In this document: positions 6,280-6,315 of the stretch, piece by piece | How positions within the stretch are numbered: position 1 is the stretch's first letter | Layout of the letters: each line of letters opens with the position of its first letter | Source: Oscillospiraceae bacterium | Lineage (GTDB): Bacteria; Bacillota_A; Clostridia; Oscillospirales; WRJC01 | Reading direction: 5' to 3' | DNA length: 6,315 bases | NCBI GenBank assembly: GCA_009785015.1 | Contig: WQXD01000223.1 | Coordinates: 1 to 6,315, forward strand | The notes under the pieces: generated by a model | The model's input: the letters and a program-made list of their open reading frames with translations, nothing else | Databases searched by the model: none | Told to the model about the DNA's origin: nothing | Position numbers and translations under genes: made by a program

Positions 6280-6315
6280 TTTCATATACGAAAAAAATTT
6301 TAATTAAACGCTATA

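Overview
The window looks like a stretch of chromosome from a strictly anaerobic bacterium, most probably a member of the Clostridia or a related Firmicutes lineage. The reasons are a homodimeric-type pyruvate:ferredoxin oxidoreductase, a type III glutamine synthetase, a ferredoxin-domain aldo/keto reductase of the kind common in anaerobes, a DUF1638 protein, purine-rich Shine-Dalgarno sites and sigma-A-type promoters. Coding DNA is GC-rich with frequent AGG (Arg) and ATA (Ile) codons, and the spacers are AT-rich. Lineage below that level cannot be told from this sequence.

Layout. On the minus strand, 1-1427 is the N-terminal 475 codons of pyruvate:ferredoxin oxidoreductase (cut by the window edge), with its own promoter at 1464-1493. 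Upstream of it on the same strand is a 247-residue DUF1638 protein (1551-2294). The spacer 2295-2858 holds two back-to-back promoters (2361-2389 minus, 2422-2450 plus), then a 165-bp MITE-like element (2494-2658) with perfect 13-bp terminal inverted repeats and an internal 49-bp tandem repeat, then about 200 nt of A-rich leader. On the plus strand come a 403-residue aldo/keto reductase with a C-terminal two-cluster ferredoxin module (2859-4070) and, after 102 nt with a good promoter, a complete 697-residue type III glutamine synthetase (4173-6266).

How the genes may work together. The oxidoreductase makes acetyl-CoA and reduced ferredoxin from pyruvate. The reductase carries ferredoxin-type clusters and could exchange electrons with that pool (inference). 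The glutamine synthetase assimilates ammonia and has its own promoter. DUF1638 has no established function. No single multi-gene system is evident, and the three intergenic regions suggest mostly independent transcription units.

The most unusual object is the repeat element between the plus-strand promoter and the reductase. Its two arms are inverted copies that differ mainly in a small hairpin, and that hairpin has changed on both sides of the stem so that pairing is kept. Two of its internal hairpins are followed by AATTTTT on the plus strand, so it could attenuate transcription into the reductase gene. The rest of the window is core anaerobic metabolism.
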